Below are positions 11,573-23,168 of a stretch of 64,000 nucleotides of DNA, one piece after another (the first letter of the stretch is position 1; each line of letters starts with the position of its first letter). This DNA is from Prorocentrum cordatum (lineage: Eukaryota > Sar > Dinophyceae > Prorocentrales > Prorocentraceae), in the NCBI GenBank assembly GCA_963575745.1, contig CAUYUJ010014615.1, positions 1,992,006 to 2,056,005 on the forward strand, written 5' to 3'. Both the position numbers and the translations under genes were made by a program. Under the pieces are notes generated by a model. The model made no database searches. It saw only the letters and a list, made by a program, of their open reading frames with translations, and was not told where the DNA came from.

Positions 11573-12290
11573 ATCTGCTCCGAAAGCGAAACATGCTGGA
11601 GGAGAAAAAAGCAAAACCGCCTGAGACATCCCCACAAACATCCGCGAAAGGGGCCGAGGGAAATACCCCCCCGCCGCCCCCCATTAAGTGCTGAAAGCAG
11701 CGAATCGCCTGAGACTTCCTCGCGAACTGCTCCGAAAGCGAAACATGTTGGAAGAGAAGATGGCCAAACCGCCTGGGACATCCCCACAAACAATCAGCGA
11801 AAGGGGCCGAGGGAAATACCCCCCCGCCGCCCCCCTTAGGAGTGCTGAAGCCACAGAATCGCCTGACACATCCTCAACATCAGTGTGTGTTTGTGTGTGA
11901 ATCATCAGATGAGTGGACCTGAGTGAGTGTAGTGAATGTATGAGTACAAGTACGAGTGGGTCTGAGTGATGAGTGAATCTGAGTGGTGAATGAGTCTGAG
12001 TGATGAGTGAATCTGAATGATGAGTGATGAATCTGAGTCGTGACTGAGTCCGAGTGATGAGTGGGTCTGAGTGATGAGTGAGTCTGAGTGATGAGTAGGT
12101 CTGAGTGATGAGTGAGTCTGAGTGACTGACTGAGTCTGAGTGATGAGGGAGTCTGAGTGATGACTGAGTGAGAGGAGGTGAGGTGGTGTTATAGTTTCTC
12201 TCTGTTCTTCCGGCGCGGTCCGCCAATAACAAGAAACCCATCTCTTTGGATATGGGGAATAACAAGAAACCCATACTTAGGATATGGGGA
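11573..12290 (+). repeat. Satellite, GAGTGATGAG repeats and doubled G motif (resumed module)
   Basis: About two 152-bp monomers (11573-11880), GAGTGATGAG repeats (11900-12170), then a G motif whose AACAAGAAACCCAT...ATATGGGG part is present twice (12223-12260 and 12260-12290) just before the A motif. Confidence 0.8.
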
Positions 12291-12940
12291 ATTACTCGGC
12301 GCGGGGCTCCCCATATGTGCATTTCATTATCTTGGTACGTCTTCCTATTGATATCTGTCAATGAGCGCCTGTGTGCGAGGGCGAACCGCTCGCTGGAGAC
12401 ATTCCCACAGTCTGCAAGCATGAGTGCGACCAATAGCAAATCTGAGAGCGACTGATTCTGAGTGTGAGTTAATCTGGGTGCGATTGAGCCTGGGTTTGAT
12501 TGGGTATGCGTGTGAGTAAATATGAGCGCGAGTGCGTCTGTGTGCGAGTGGGTCTGAGTATGGACGAATCTGAGTGTGAGCCAGTCTGTGATTGAACGGA
12601 TCGTAGCATGATGAGTCTGAGCATGAGTGAGTATGGGTTTGAGTGGGTCTGGGTGTGAGGAAAAGTGTATGTTAATGAATCTGAATGCGAGTGAGCCGAG
12701 TGTGATTGGGTATGGATGTGAGGCAGTCTGAGTGTGAGTCGGTATGCGTTTGAGCGGACCGAAGGATGATGAGTCTGAGCAGGAGCGAGTCTGAACATGA
12801 GTGGTTATGAGCGCGAGTCTGAGTGTAAGTAAGTTTTCGTATGGATATAAGCGAGTCTAAGTGCGAGCGAGCCTGCGCGTGACTGAGCCTGAGTATGAGT
12901 GAGTATGAATGCAGAAGAGTGAAGGAGAGCGGAGAGCGAA
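12290..12940 (+). repeat. Composite satellite module 4, left part
   Basis: A motif with extension (12290-12455) and GAGTCTGAG repeats (12455-12920) match modules 1 and 2. The match ends at GAGAGCGGAGAGCGAA (12925-12940) and resumes with the same 16 bases at 14162. Confidence 0.85.
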
Positions 12941-14161
12941 GGATTTGTTTCTCCCCACCCCGCGCATCGCCCCACCATCACGCAACCGCTTGACTGGAAG
13001 TCCGCATGCCCCGGATCCACCAGCCCGCCGAAAATGAAACGAAGGCGTCAAGCCCCAGCAGCACTCAGTTTGGAATCCACTTCCCCTCATGGGGGCTATT
13101 CGTACCGGTCAGAAGCTCAATAGCGGCAGAGCAGGCCCATAACATAACGGCACAGAATTAAACGAGCACAAACGAGCACAGCATTAGGCAAAAACGATGG
13201 AAACAAAACCCTGGTTCCTATCCCGCAGTTCGACGCCTAGCTGGACCGCAGATTTCCGCGTCCATCCCGCCAGCATCACGAGAAAAAACTGGCGACCTAG
13301 TGCAACTCGACGGCATTTCAAATGGAAGAAGAGGAAGGAGGAGAGGGAAGGAGGCAAGCGGAAAGGGGGAGCACAATCACAGCCAGCAGGCTCCATGTGC
13401 AAATATGAGAACAGCTACAGGCAGGAACCGCGACTGAAAAGACAGCGGCCTGTACAGACAAGCATTGGAATTTCGAAAGGTTTTGGACCGGAGGCACCCT
13501 GGCGCCCCGGATTGGCCGAAACCCCAACGGCGGCAGAGAACCAAGCCCGTGGCACAGGAGCCCGGGGTCGGCAGCCTGCGGCCAGGGAGAGGCCAGATAG
13601 GCGTGCAAAAAACACTATACAGAATACCTCCCATGCAACAGAGCGACGAAGGAGAGGCGAGCGGAGAACGAGGCGGGAGGGAGGGAAGGAGGAAAGGAAA
13701 GGGAAAACAGGAAAAACAGCAGCCAGTGCACACCGGATGGGCAAGGAAGGAAAAACAACATATTGCGCTCACTGCCTCACTTGTCCCCGCCGAGCCGCTC
13801 CCCGTCGTGCTGGGCGTAATTAGTGGTGCCGCTGGTATCCGTCGTATTCGTCATACTCATGGTGCTGCCCTCGGTCGTATTACTCTCAGTTATGCTGGGC
13901 GTAGTTGTGCCACTGATAGTCGTCGTACTCGTCGTACTCGTGGTGCTGCTCTCGGTCGTACTGCTCGCCGACAAGCTGGACGTAGTGGTGCCGCTGGTTC
14001 CTGTCGTACCCGTCATGCTCGGGGTGCTGCCTTCGGTTGTACTCCTCGCCGACGTGCTGGGCGTAGTGGTGCCGCTAGTACCCGTCGTACTCGTCATACT
14101 CGTTTTGCTGCTCTCGGTCGTACTACTCTCCGACGTGCTGGGCGTAGTGGTGCTGCCAGTA
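12941..14161. mobile_element. 1.2-kb insertion in module 4 flanked by a 16-bp direct repeat
   Basis: Compared with modules 1, 2 and 5, these 1221 bases are extra. They are flanked by GAGAGCGGAGAGCGAA at 12925-12940 and 14162-14177, which could be a target duplication. There is no obvious terminal inverted repeat or transposase. 13197-13808 is non-repetitive GC-rich DNA with an open plus-strand frame of about 200 codons, rich in Arg/Lys/Glu, which I do not recognise; the rest is an 81-bp array. Slippage within the purine-rich flank is an alternative explanation. Confidence 0.5.
13809..14160 (+). repeat. 81-bp tandem repeat
   Basis: GCTGG(G/A)CGTAGTGGTGCCG recurs at 13809, 13894, 13975, 14056 and 14137; the last four are exactly 81 bp apart. 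With 27-codon units, both strands stay open (Val/Leu-rich one way, Ser/Thr-rich the other). Confidence 0.85.
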
Positions 14162-14312
14162 GAGAGCGGAGAGCGAAAGAGAGTGAGGCGGAAACGTTTG
14201 AGGAACATCTAAAGCCTTGGAACATCGAACCTCGATCGTCTGGCCCTGGCTACTCGAGTTGCCCACGTCCTCCTCCTCCTCCTCCTCCTCCTCCTCCTCC
14301 TCCTCCTCCTCC

Positions 14313-14387
<75 letters not shown>

Positions 14388-15161
14388 CCTTCCTGCTTCT
14401 GATCCTACCGTGTTCATGCTGTCCTCCTTCTCCTCCTCCTCCTCCTCGTCCTCTTCCTCCTCCTCCTCGCTTTCTCCTTCTCTTCCTCCTCCTCTTCCTC
14501 CTCCTCTTCCTTGGGAGTGCTGAAACCAGCAAATCGCCTGAGACATCCTCCCAAAACTGCACCGAAGACAACAAATGTCCAGCATCATAACGGCCAAACC
14601 GCCTGAGACATCCCCGCTAACTGGGCACGAACGTCCTCCAAATCTGCCCCAAAAGCGAAACATGTTGGAAGAGAAAATGGCCAAACCGCCTGAGACATCC
14701 CCACAAAATCCCGCGAAAGGGGCCGAGTGAAATACCCCACCGCCGCTCCCCTTAGAGCGCTGAAACCAGCGAATCGCCTGAGACGTCCCCCAAATCTGCT
14801 CCGAAAGCGAAACATGTTGGAAGAGAAAATGGCCAAACCGCCTGAGACATCCCCACAACATCCAGCGAAAGGGGCCGAGTGACATACCCCACCGCCGCTC
14901 CCCTTAGAGTGCTGAAACCACCGAATCGCCTGAGACATCCTCCAAATCTGCTCCGAAAGCGAAACATGTTGGAAGAGAAAATTGCCAAACCGCCTGAGAC
15001 ATCCCCACAACATCCCGCGGAAGGGGCCGAGGGAAATACCCACCTGCCGCTCCCCTTACGAGTGCTGAAACCAGCGAATCGCCTGAGACATCCTCGCAAA
15101 CTGCTCCGGAAGCGAAACATGTTGGAAGAGAAACTGGCCAAACCGCCTGAGACATCCCCAC
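14162..15161 (+). repeat. Composite satellite module 4, right part
   Basis: Link motif (14180-14266), TCC/ATC microsatellite (14268-14393 and 14420-14515) and 152-bp satellite (14516-15161). It lacks the GAGTGATGAG and G parts and joins the next A motif in mid-monomer at 15162. Confidence 0.85.
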
Positions 15162-17510
15162 AATTACTCGACGCGGGGCTCCCCATATGTGCATCTCATT
15201 CTCTTGGTACGTCTTTGTATTGAGATCTGTCAATGAGCGCCTGCGTGCGAGGGCGAACCGCTCGCTCGAGACATTCCCACAGTCTGCAAGCATGAGTGCG
15301 ACCAATAGCAAATCTGAGAGCGACTGCTTCTGAGTGTGAGTTAATATGGGTGCGATTGGGCCTGGGTTTGACTGGGTATGCGTGTGAGTAAATATGAGCG
15401 CGAGTGCGTCTGTGTGCGAGTGGGTCTGAGTATGGACGATCTGAATGTGAGCCACTCTGTGATTGAGCGGATCGCAGCATGATGAGTCTGAGCATGAGTG
15501 AGTCTGGGCTTGAGTGGGTCTGAGTGTGAGAAGAAGTGTGCGTTAATGAATCTGAATGCGAGTGCGCCGAGTGTGATTGGGTATGGATGTGAAGCAGTCT
15601 GAGTGTGAGTCGGTCTGCGTTTGAGCGGACCGAAGGATGATGAGTCTGACCAGGAGCGAGTCTGAGTATGAGTGGTTCTCAGCGTGAGTCTGAGTCTGTG
15701 TGTGTGTGAGTTTAAGTATGGATATGAGCGAGTCTAAGTGCGAGTGAGCCTGCGTGTGGCTGAATCTGAGTATGAGTGTGAATGCATAAGAGTGAAAGAG
15801 AGCGGAGAGCGAAGGAGAGTGAGGCAGAATCGTTTGGGTAAAACCTAAAAGCCTTGGAACATCGAACCTCGATCGTCTGGCCATGGCTACTCGAGTTGCC
15901 CACGTCCTCCTCCTCCTCCTCATCATCATCATCAGCATCCCCTTCCTGCTTCTGCTCCTACCGTGTTCATGCTGTCCTCCTTCTCCTCCTCCTCCTCCTC
16001 CTCATCGTCCTCTTCCTCCTCCTCCTCGTTTCCTCCTTCTCTTCCTCCTCCTCCTCCTCCCCCTCCTCCTCCTCCTCCTTTTCCTCCTCCTCTTCCTCCT
16101 CCTCCTTGGGAGTGTTGAAACCCGCAAATCGCCTGAGACATTCTCCCAACACTGCTCCGAAAACGACAGATGTCCAGCATCAGAACGGCCAAACCGCCTG
16201 AGACATCCCCGCAAACTGGGCGCGAACGTCCTCCAAATCTGCTCCGAAAGCGAAACATGTTGGAAGAGAACATTGCCAAACCGCCTGAGACATCAAAATC
16301 CCGCAAAAGGGGCCGAGTGAAATACCCCCCGCCGCTCCCCTTAGAGTGCTGAAACCAGCGAATCGCCTGAGACGTCCCCCAAATCTGCTCCGAAAGCGAA
16401 ACAGGTTGGAAGAGAAAATGGCCAAACCGCCTGAGACATCCCCACAACATCCAGCGAAAGGGGCCGAGTGACATACCCCCCCGCTGCTCCCCTTAGAGTG
16501 CTGAAACCAGCGAATCGCCTGAAACATCCTCCAAATCTGCTCCGAAAGCGCGAAACATGTTGGAGGAGAAAAAAGCAAAACCGCCTGAGACATCCCCACA
16601 ACATCCCGCGAAAGGGGCCGAGGGAAATACCCCCCCGCCGCTCCCCTTAGGAGTGCTGAAACCAGCGAATCGCCTGAGACATCCTCGCAAACTGCTCCGA
16701 AAGCGAAATATGTTGGAAGAGAAAATGGCCAAACCGCCTGAGACATCCCCACAACAATCCGCGAAAGGGGCCATAGGAAATACCCCCCCCCGCCGCTCCC
16801 CTTAGGAGTGCTGAAACCAGCGAATCGCCTGACACATCCTCAACATCAGTGTGTGTGAGTCATCCGATGAGTGGACCTGAGTGAGTGTAGTGAATGTATG
16901 GTACAAGTACGAGTGAGTCTGAATGATGAGTGAGTCTGAGTCATGAATGAGTCTGAATGATGAGTGAGTCTGAATGATGAGTGATGAATCTGAGTCGTGA
17001 CTGAGTCCGAGTGATGAGTGGGTCTGAGTCACGCATGAGTCTGAGTGATGAGTGAGCCTGAGTGATGGGTGAGTCTGAGTGATGAGTGGGTCTGAGAGGT
17101 GAGTGAGTCTGGGTGATGAGTGAGTCTGAGTGATGAGTGAGTCTGCGTGATGAGTGGGTCTGAGTGGGTCTGAGTGAGAGGAGTGGTGTGTTCTCGTCTG
17201 TGTTCTCCTCCGGCGCGGTCCGCCAATGACAAGAACCCCATATTTAGGATATGGGGAACAAATCCGCGAAAGGGGCCGAGGGAAACAACCCCCCGCCGCT
17301 CCCCTTACGAGTGCTGAAGCCACCGAATCGCCTGACACATCCTTAACATCAGTGTGTGTGAGTCATCCGATGAGTGGGCCTGAGTGAGTGTAGTGAATGT
17401 ATGAGTGCAAGTACGAGTGAGTCTGAGTGATGAGTGAGTCTGAGTGATGAGTGAGTGACGAGTCTGAGTCATGACTGAGTCCGAGTGATGAGTGGGTCTG
17501 AGTCACGCCA
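15162..17510 (+). repeat. Composite satellite module 5
   Basis: A motif and extension (15162-15325), GAGTCTGAG repeats (15325-15800), link (15820-15903), TCC tract (15905-16110), 152-bp satellite (16111-16840), GAGTGATGAG repeats (16850-17190), G motif (17208-17257), a short satellite piece (17265-17350) and more GAGTGATGAG repeats. The last repeat ends abruptly at the GTGGTGCAA repeats near 17510. Confidence 0.85.
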
Positions 17511-17512
17511 AT

Positions 17513-17605
17513 CCATGTGGTGCAATCTACGTGGTGCAACCCATGTTGTGCAACATACGTGGTGCAAGTTCTACGTAGTAGGAAATATGTGGTGCAGTTG
17601 GTTTT
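17513..17605 (+). repeat. GTGGTGCAA-type repeats, right edge of satellite block
   Basis: Units such as CCATGTGGTGCAATCTACGT recur five or six times. They match the degenerate repeat at 1040-1232. Confidence 0.65.
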
Positions 17606-18095
17606 ATCAATCGAGTTGACATATCCCATGTTCTTCCAAGCGCCCCACTCACGCAACCGCAACTTGGTTTGCAAAACCCATGCGGTGGCGATTGCGATGC
17701 ATGCTTGGCGTTGGCTGGTGCATGTCTGCGTCCGCGCCAACCCTAGCACGCGCGCGCAGCTGCCAGCTAGTTTGGCGCGACCGATGCGGCCGCCGTGGGG
17801 CTGGCCGCTGGGCACATCCCAGCGGGCACTTCTGTGCGAGTCGGCGACTTGGGCGGGCGCGGTATCATGGCAACGCCGAAAACGGTAAACACGATGATCA
17901 TATAAGCGATGCGGGTGACGATGTGGACAACGACGACGGCACGGCCAGTTACGGCGCCGATGCTGATCACGCCGACCACGATGACGGCGTCCTCGCGTCG
18001 GCGAAAAAGGTTCCGGAAAGAGTTCGACATGCGCGCGTGGCTGACGCGCAACTGGCCCGCATGCCTTTATTTGACACGGACCGTGCCCCACCAAC
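17606..18095. other. No recognisable feature
   Basis: GC-rich sequence with open frames on both strands. I see no domain or repeat beyond CG-rich words. Confidence 0.5.
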
Positions 18096-18645
18096 ACGCG
18101 CGCAAGGGCGTTCGAACGATTTCGGCATGCGGCGCGGGAGGCCCTTTTGGCAGAATTATATGACAATGTTGAAGCAACAACCTATGGTTCTCTTAAGGAT
18201 TCGTCAGCGCGGGAGCGCAAGCTGGATGTTGCGAAACCATATGTTGTTGTATGGTTTCGGGACATTCGGTTTTTGACATCCGTACGGAACCTGAGGTGTT
18301 TGAAGGATTTCGGCATACGCGCGCGACGGCGCGCGCGCGTGCACTTCGTCCAACTGTTGCGCAAGTGAATCTCGCGACAACACACGCGCAAGGGCGTTCG
18401 AACGATTTCGACATGCGCGCGCGAAGCCCGTTTGGAAGCAGTTTATATAAATGCTGACAGCCCGATGGCTGTATGAAGAATTCGCAAGAACGCGCGCAAG
18501 CTTTTCTTGAACATCAGCGTTGCGAAACCGTGTGCTTGTTTAATTGTTTTTGGGACACGCAATTTTGACATCCGTACGAAGCCGTAGGAATTTTGAAGGA
18601 GTTCGGCATGCGCGCGCGACGACGCGCGCGTGTGCACTTTGTTTC
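18096..18645 (+). repeat. Diverged tandem duplication, about 289 bp
   Basis: ACGCGCAAGGGCGTTCGAAC occurs near 18098 and 18386. GTTGCGAAACC followed by TTGACATCCGTACG and TTCGGCATRCGCGCGCGAC occurs near 18228 and 18517. Spacing is about 288-289 bp with many substitutions. Confidence 0.7.
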
Positions 18646-18883
18646 GTGTTTGATTGAAAACTGATGATGTTTGATAAACGAGCGCGCGCGCATAGCATTT
18701 GTTGCGGAGGATGGGGGGGTCCATACAGGTTGGGCTGGGATGGTACGAATTCATATTTCGGATGGACGATGGGGCAGACTCGTATGTAAATTGACCATCC
18801 CCAGGGGGTCGAGAAGTCCAGCCTCGGGAGGGTGGTGGATCCTATTCCATTTTGGAACATGACAATCCGTGTGGACTGCAACG

Positions 18884-19180
18884 AGACGGCGACGGCGACC
18901 ACGGAGCCGCCAGACCACCACCACGCATGTCCAGTCGACGAGCGCCGACAAGGCGGCGACGAAGCGGCGACGGGGCGGCGGGCGGCGACGGCAATCACGG
19001 AGCCACCAGACCGCCACGAAGGCCCAGACGACGGGCGGCGACGATGCGGCGACGAGGCGGCGACGGGGCGGCGATGGCGACCTCGGAGCCACCAGACCGC
19101 CACGCAGGCCCAGACGACGGGCGGCGACGAGTCGGCGACGGCGACCAAGTAGCCGCCAGACCGCCACGCAGGCCCAGTTC
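18884..19180 (+). repeat. Degenerate GGCGACG repeats
   Basis: GAGCC(A/G)CCAGACCRCCAC-type words recur near 18904, 19001, 19087 and 19151 among GGCGACG units. 18646-18883 and 19181-19470 hold nothing I recognise. Confidence 0.65.
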
Positions 19181-19474
19181 CTTACGACAAACAAGAAGCC
19201 CCAAGGGCAAACAATGTTTGGGGAACTTCTTGAATCCTGTATGTGAACCCGATACGCAGAGAGGGCAGAACATTTTCTGGAAGGAGTCGGGGGTGAGAGG
19301 CGATCAGTACTAATCATGTGTATTTGGAGAGGGGGAGGGTGGAGCGAGGCGCGAGGAGAGAGTGAGGAGTCAGGAGTGAGGAGTCAGGAGGAGGCGAAGG
19401 AGGCGGCGGAGCAGGAGAGGGAGGTTCGACGGCTTCTGGTGCTTCCTTCGAGGGCCTCTGGAGCACGGGTAGAG

Positions 19475-19880
19475 GAAGGAGGAGGAGGAGGAGGAGGAGG
19501 AGGAGGAGGAGGAGCAGAAGGCAGAAGAACAGGAGGGGGAGGGCATTTCTCGGTGCTAAAGCCCTTCTCCCCATGCTCCTCCTCTCCTCCTGGTCCTGCC
19601 CCCCCTCCACCGCGAGGGATCCAGCGTCCCGCTGCCAGAGGGCCAGACCCCGGGGAGGCAACGGCCATGCTGACCGCCGAGGGAGCTGTTAGACTGTCCA
19701 CTGCCAGACCTCCTCCTCCTCCTCCTCCTCCTCCTCCTCATGTCCTCCTTCCTCCTCCTCCTCCTCCTCCTCCTCCTCCCTTCTTCCTCCTCCTCCTCCT
19801 CCTCCTCCTCCTCCTCCCTCCTCCTCCCTCCTCTCTCCTCCTCCTCCCTCCCTCCTTCTGCTCCTCCCTCCTCCTCGCGC
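19475..19880. repeat. GGA and TCC microsatellites
   Basis: GGA units (19475-19515) and TCC units (19709-19870) separated by about 190 bases of GC-rich DNA. Confidence 0.9.
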
Positions 19881-20940
19881 CCCGAGAGACAGGGGAGCTC
19901 CGGGAGACGCTCGCGGCCGAAAAGCACGCCGAACATCCGCCGGGGACCGGCGGGCGACGCGGGCGAGACGCGAGCGAGGCTTCGGGGCACAGACCCCGCA
20001 GACGGTCGGCCGCCCCGTCGGCCCGGGGGCGAACGGGCCGGAAAGGGCAGGGGGAAGCCTGCACATCCTTTGCGCAGACGAGGCATGGCCGCGAGAGCGC
20101 GGGCCGAGAGCACGGGCCCCCTCGCCGACGGCCCAGGGACCCAGGGGGGGTGCCGAGAAGGAAGGGCATCCCGAGGTGGAGGGCCCCAGACACGCAGAGC
20201 ACAAGTGTACCCCTCCAAGGCTCGGGCTGTTTTTAGCCCTCATGCCAGCTGTAATTGAGCGGGCAAAGACACGTACGCCGTCCGCGGTCCCGCGTGCACG
20301 AATGAGCGCGTTCAAACGCAGGCCAGCGGAAGCTGACCGCGTACGTTCACTTAGGTTGCTGGTCTCTGAGTAATCTCCCTATGTCCGCTGTGCAACCAAA
20401 GAGGATGACGAGTCGAGTGCTGGCGGCAACCCCTGGGGCGGAGCGGGGAGGAGGGCGCTGCCAGGCTGTCCCGGCTCATCGTCATCTTGTCGAGCTCCTT
20501 CTTGACCTCCCAGCTCTCCCCGCCCCGCTCTCCCCGCCCGCCCCTTGCCGACGGCACTGACGCCCGCGGGCGTGCCAAGGTCGAGGCCTCGTCGCCCTCG
20601 ACCGCCCCGCCCACCCCTCCCTCCGCCCTGTGGCAAGGGCGGAGAGCTGCTCTTGTTAGTGATGAGGAGGGGGAGTGGGTAGACGAGCGCGTTCCACTAC
20701 TCGCAAAGTAACTACTCGCAAACGGCCTGGCTACGCCACGGGGGGGTCACGATCGACTACATCGAGAAGACACGTTTTTTGTTCGGACGTTTGCGAGTAG
20801 GCAATTTGCGAGTAGCGGGACGCACTCGGCGAGTGGTGGGGGGGGGAGGGCAACGACGACGAGTACGAGTGCACGTCAGGAGAAACGGGGGAGGCGGTTG
20901 CCAGCGACAACTCCATCCACCTCCTCTAAATATTCCTCCT
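19881..20940. other. No recognisable feature
   Basis: GC-rich non-repetitive DNA. Several overlapping frames are open on both strands, as expected for this composition, and none shows a recognisable domain. Confidence 0.5.
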
Positions 20941-20941
20941 C

Positions 20942-20943
<2 letters not shown>

Positions 20944-20987
<44 letters not shown>

Positions 20988-21012
20988 TCCTCCTCCTCCT
21001 CCTCCTCTGACT
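20944..21012 (+). repeat. (TGC)n and (TCC)n microsatellites
   Basis: About 14 TGC units followed by TCC units; a second TCC run lies at 21180-21210 next to the 83-bp element. Confidence 0.9.
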
Positions 21013-21239
21013 ACCCACCAGACCACCTCAACCCAACCCGAAGACCGGAATTTCGGGTTGGGGGGGGGGGACGGGCGTCATATGTTTTTTGTTCTCAATG
21101 TTTCCCGACCCCCCACACTGGAAATCGAAGGCAAATCGGGGCCTTCGGATTGGGTTGGGGTGATTTAGTGGGCGGTGATCCTCCTCCTCCTCCTCCTCCT
21201 CCTCCTCCATCCTTTTCCCTCTGAATAACTATCCTCCCT

Positions 21240-23168
21240 GTCGCACCCCCAGACGTGTCGGTAGGGCGGGACGAGCGTTTGGCCCGAGGTATCCTCACCA
21301 CTTGTGCTCCTGAAACTTCAAGCTTGCAACAGTTTCGCGGATGGAGGACGGGCCGTTTTCAACACGTGGTTCTCGCTCCATCCCCGCGCACACTCGCCAT
21401 AAAAGTTTGCAACCATTTCAAGGATGGAAGGCGGGTCGTTTTCAAATGGGGTTATCGCCTAAGCGCCGCGTGCATTCGACTCAACAATTTGCGACATATT
21501 CACACATGGCGGGCGGGCCCTTTTCAAAATGTGGCTCTCGCCTTAGCGCCGCGCGCGTTTGTTTAAAACGTGCGCGACAGTTCCACACACGGAGGACTGC
21601 CCCTTTTCCACACGCAACTCTCGCCTCTGCGCCGCGCACATTCGTTGCAAACGATTGCAATAGTCTCACGGATGGACGGCGGGCCGTTTTCGAGATGAGG
21701 CTATGGCCTCAGCGCCGCGCACATTCGTTCAACACGTTTGCAACAGTTTGAAGGATGGACGGCGGCTCCTTTTCAAGATGTGGCTCTGGCCTTAGCGCCG
21801 TGCACGTTCATCTTAAAACATTGCAGCTGTGCTGCGGATTCGCGTGGTTGAAATTCCAAAAAACAATGTTCTGCAACTGTTTAGAGTTGACAAGGCGCAG
21901 CAGCCATCTTGAACCGCACTGTTGAAATTCCAGGCTGCGTTCTGACACCGTTTAATGATTCAAGGCGCAAGAATCACGTTTATCGACAAGGTTGAAGTCC
22001 CAGGAACTGAATTTCAGCACGATTGGTGATTCTCAAACGGTGGTTTTCGAACGGGCCCCCGTTCCGCAGCGGAAAATTCGCCGGCCCAACGGGCCAGGGC
22101 GTGCTAAGATCTCCGGTAACTGGTTAACAGTATTAACAGTATTTCTAGTTCGCGCGCGCGGGGCGGCCCCTGGGGGTCCCCCGGCGAAAAGTACCCCGAC
22201 CAACGCCCGGTCGCCGCCCGACCGCCGCCCGACCAAGTCTACTCAGAGATGGTTTTCCTTCTGGGTGCGGCCTCTCAGGCTCCCCAGAGCGCGCTCAGAG
22301 TGCCCCAAGAGGCCCCCGAGACGCCCAAAGAGCGCTCCAAGACGCCGAAGATGACCCCAAGACGGCCCAAAAGGCCCCCAAGACAGCCCAAGAGGCCTCC
22401 AAGACGCCCCAAGAGCCTTCCAAGAGGCCTCCGAAGAGAGCCCCAAGAGGCCAAAATCGTTGATTTTCATTGGTTTTTTTCGATGTTTTTTGTGTTCTGG
22501 CTTTTTCGGCTTCCGGACGCTCCAAGACGGCCCAAGAGGCCCCCAAGACCGCTCCAAGACGGCCCACGAAGCTCCCAAGACGGCGCCGAAACGACCCAAG
22601 AGAGCCCTCAAGACGGCCCAAGTGCCGCCCAAGACGGACCAAGAGGCCCCAAGACGGGCCCAAGAGGGACTCAGGAGGGATACCGAGAACTCAAAAATGG
22701 AGCCCTCCGTCCCAGAAGGCGCCCAGGAGGTCCCAAAGAGGCCCCAAGAGGCCTCCAAGAGGCCCCAAGATGTCGCCAAGAGGCCCCAGGAGACTCCCAG
22801 GAGGCCCAAAAGAAGCCCCAGAAGGCTTCAAACATGTCTCCCAGGCGCCCCCGAACGGCCTCTCAACAGACCCCAAGAGGCCCCCCAAAGAAGCATCTTG
22901 ACGACGACTCTATTTCGCCCCATCGAGAGACGACCCCAGGGAACTGCTTCACCATCAAAACTCCCCACGCAACGCGTCCGAACGACACCCGCCCCCAAGA
23001 GCGCAACATGGGCAACGAACACACAGACAAAAACCAGCGATGCCATATCACGGGCCGGCGAAATGAGCGAAGCGATTCAATAATTATAAGGACCTGTGAA
23101 GAAGGACCGTGGGGGGAGGGTGAATGCCAACATCATTGATGCGTCATGGGTTTGCACTGGTCCTCCTC
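21240..23168 (+). mobile_element. 83-bp-repeat composite element, copy 1 (with internal expansion)
   Basis: The left edge reads CCTGTCGCACCCCCAGACGT. Six units of exactly 83 bp follow (gTGGCTCTCGCC-type word at 21365, 21448, 21531, 21614, 21697, 21780). A second unit family with GTTGAAATTCCA and CTGACACCGTTTAATGATTC lies at 21847-22020. The right edge (23091-23168) has CCAACATCATTGATGCGTCA and then GGTCCTCCTCC. Three other copies share this order. About 1 kb of CCAAGAC-type repeats lies between the second unit family and the right edge. No ORF resembling a transposase or RT was seen. Confidence 0.65.
22250..22900 (+). repeat. Degenerate CCCAAGACGGCCCAAGAGGC repeats
   Basis: 9-12 bp units built from CCAAGA, GGCCC and GACGGC fill this stretch, except for an AT-rich island at 22460-22515. 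It gives a Pro/Arg/Lys-rich open frame that I attribute to the repeat. Confidence 0.75.

Noticed and set aside
2400-17300. CRISPR-like regularly spaced repeats
   Set aside because: Monomers are 152 bp with no unique spacers, and the genome is eukaryotic.
22249-23139. Pro/Arg/Lys-rich 296-codon frame resembling a basic DNA-binding protein
   Set aside because: It matches the CCCAAGACGGCC degenerate repeat, and all three plus frames are open over much of it.
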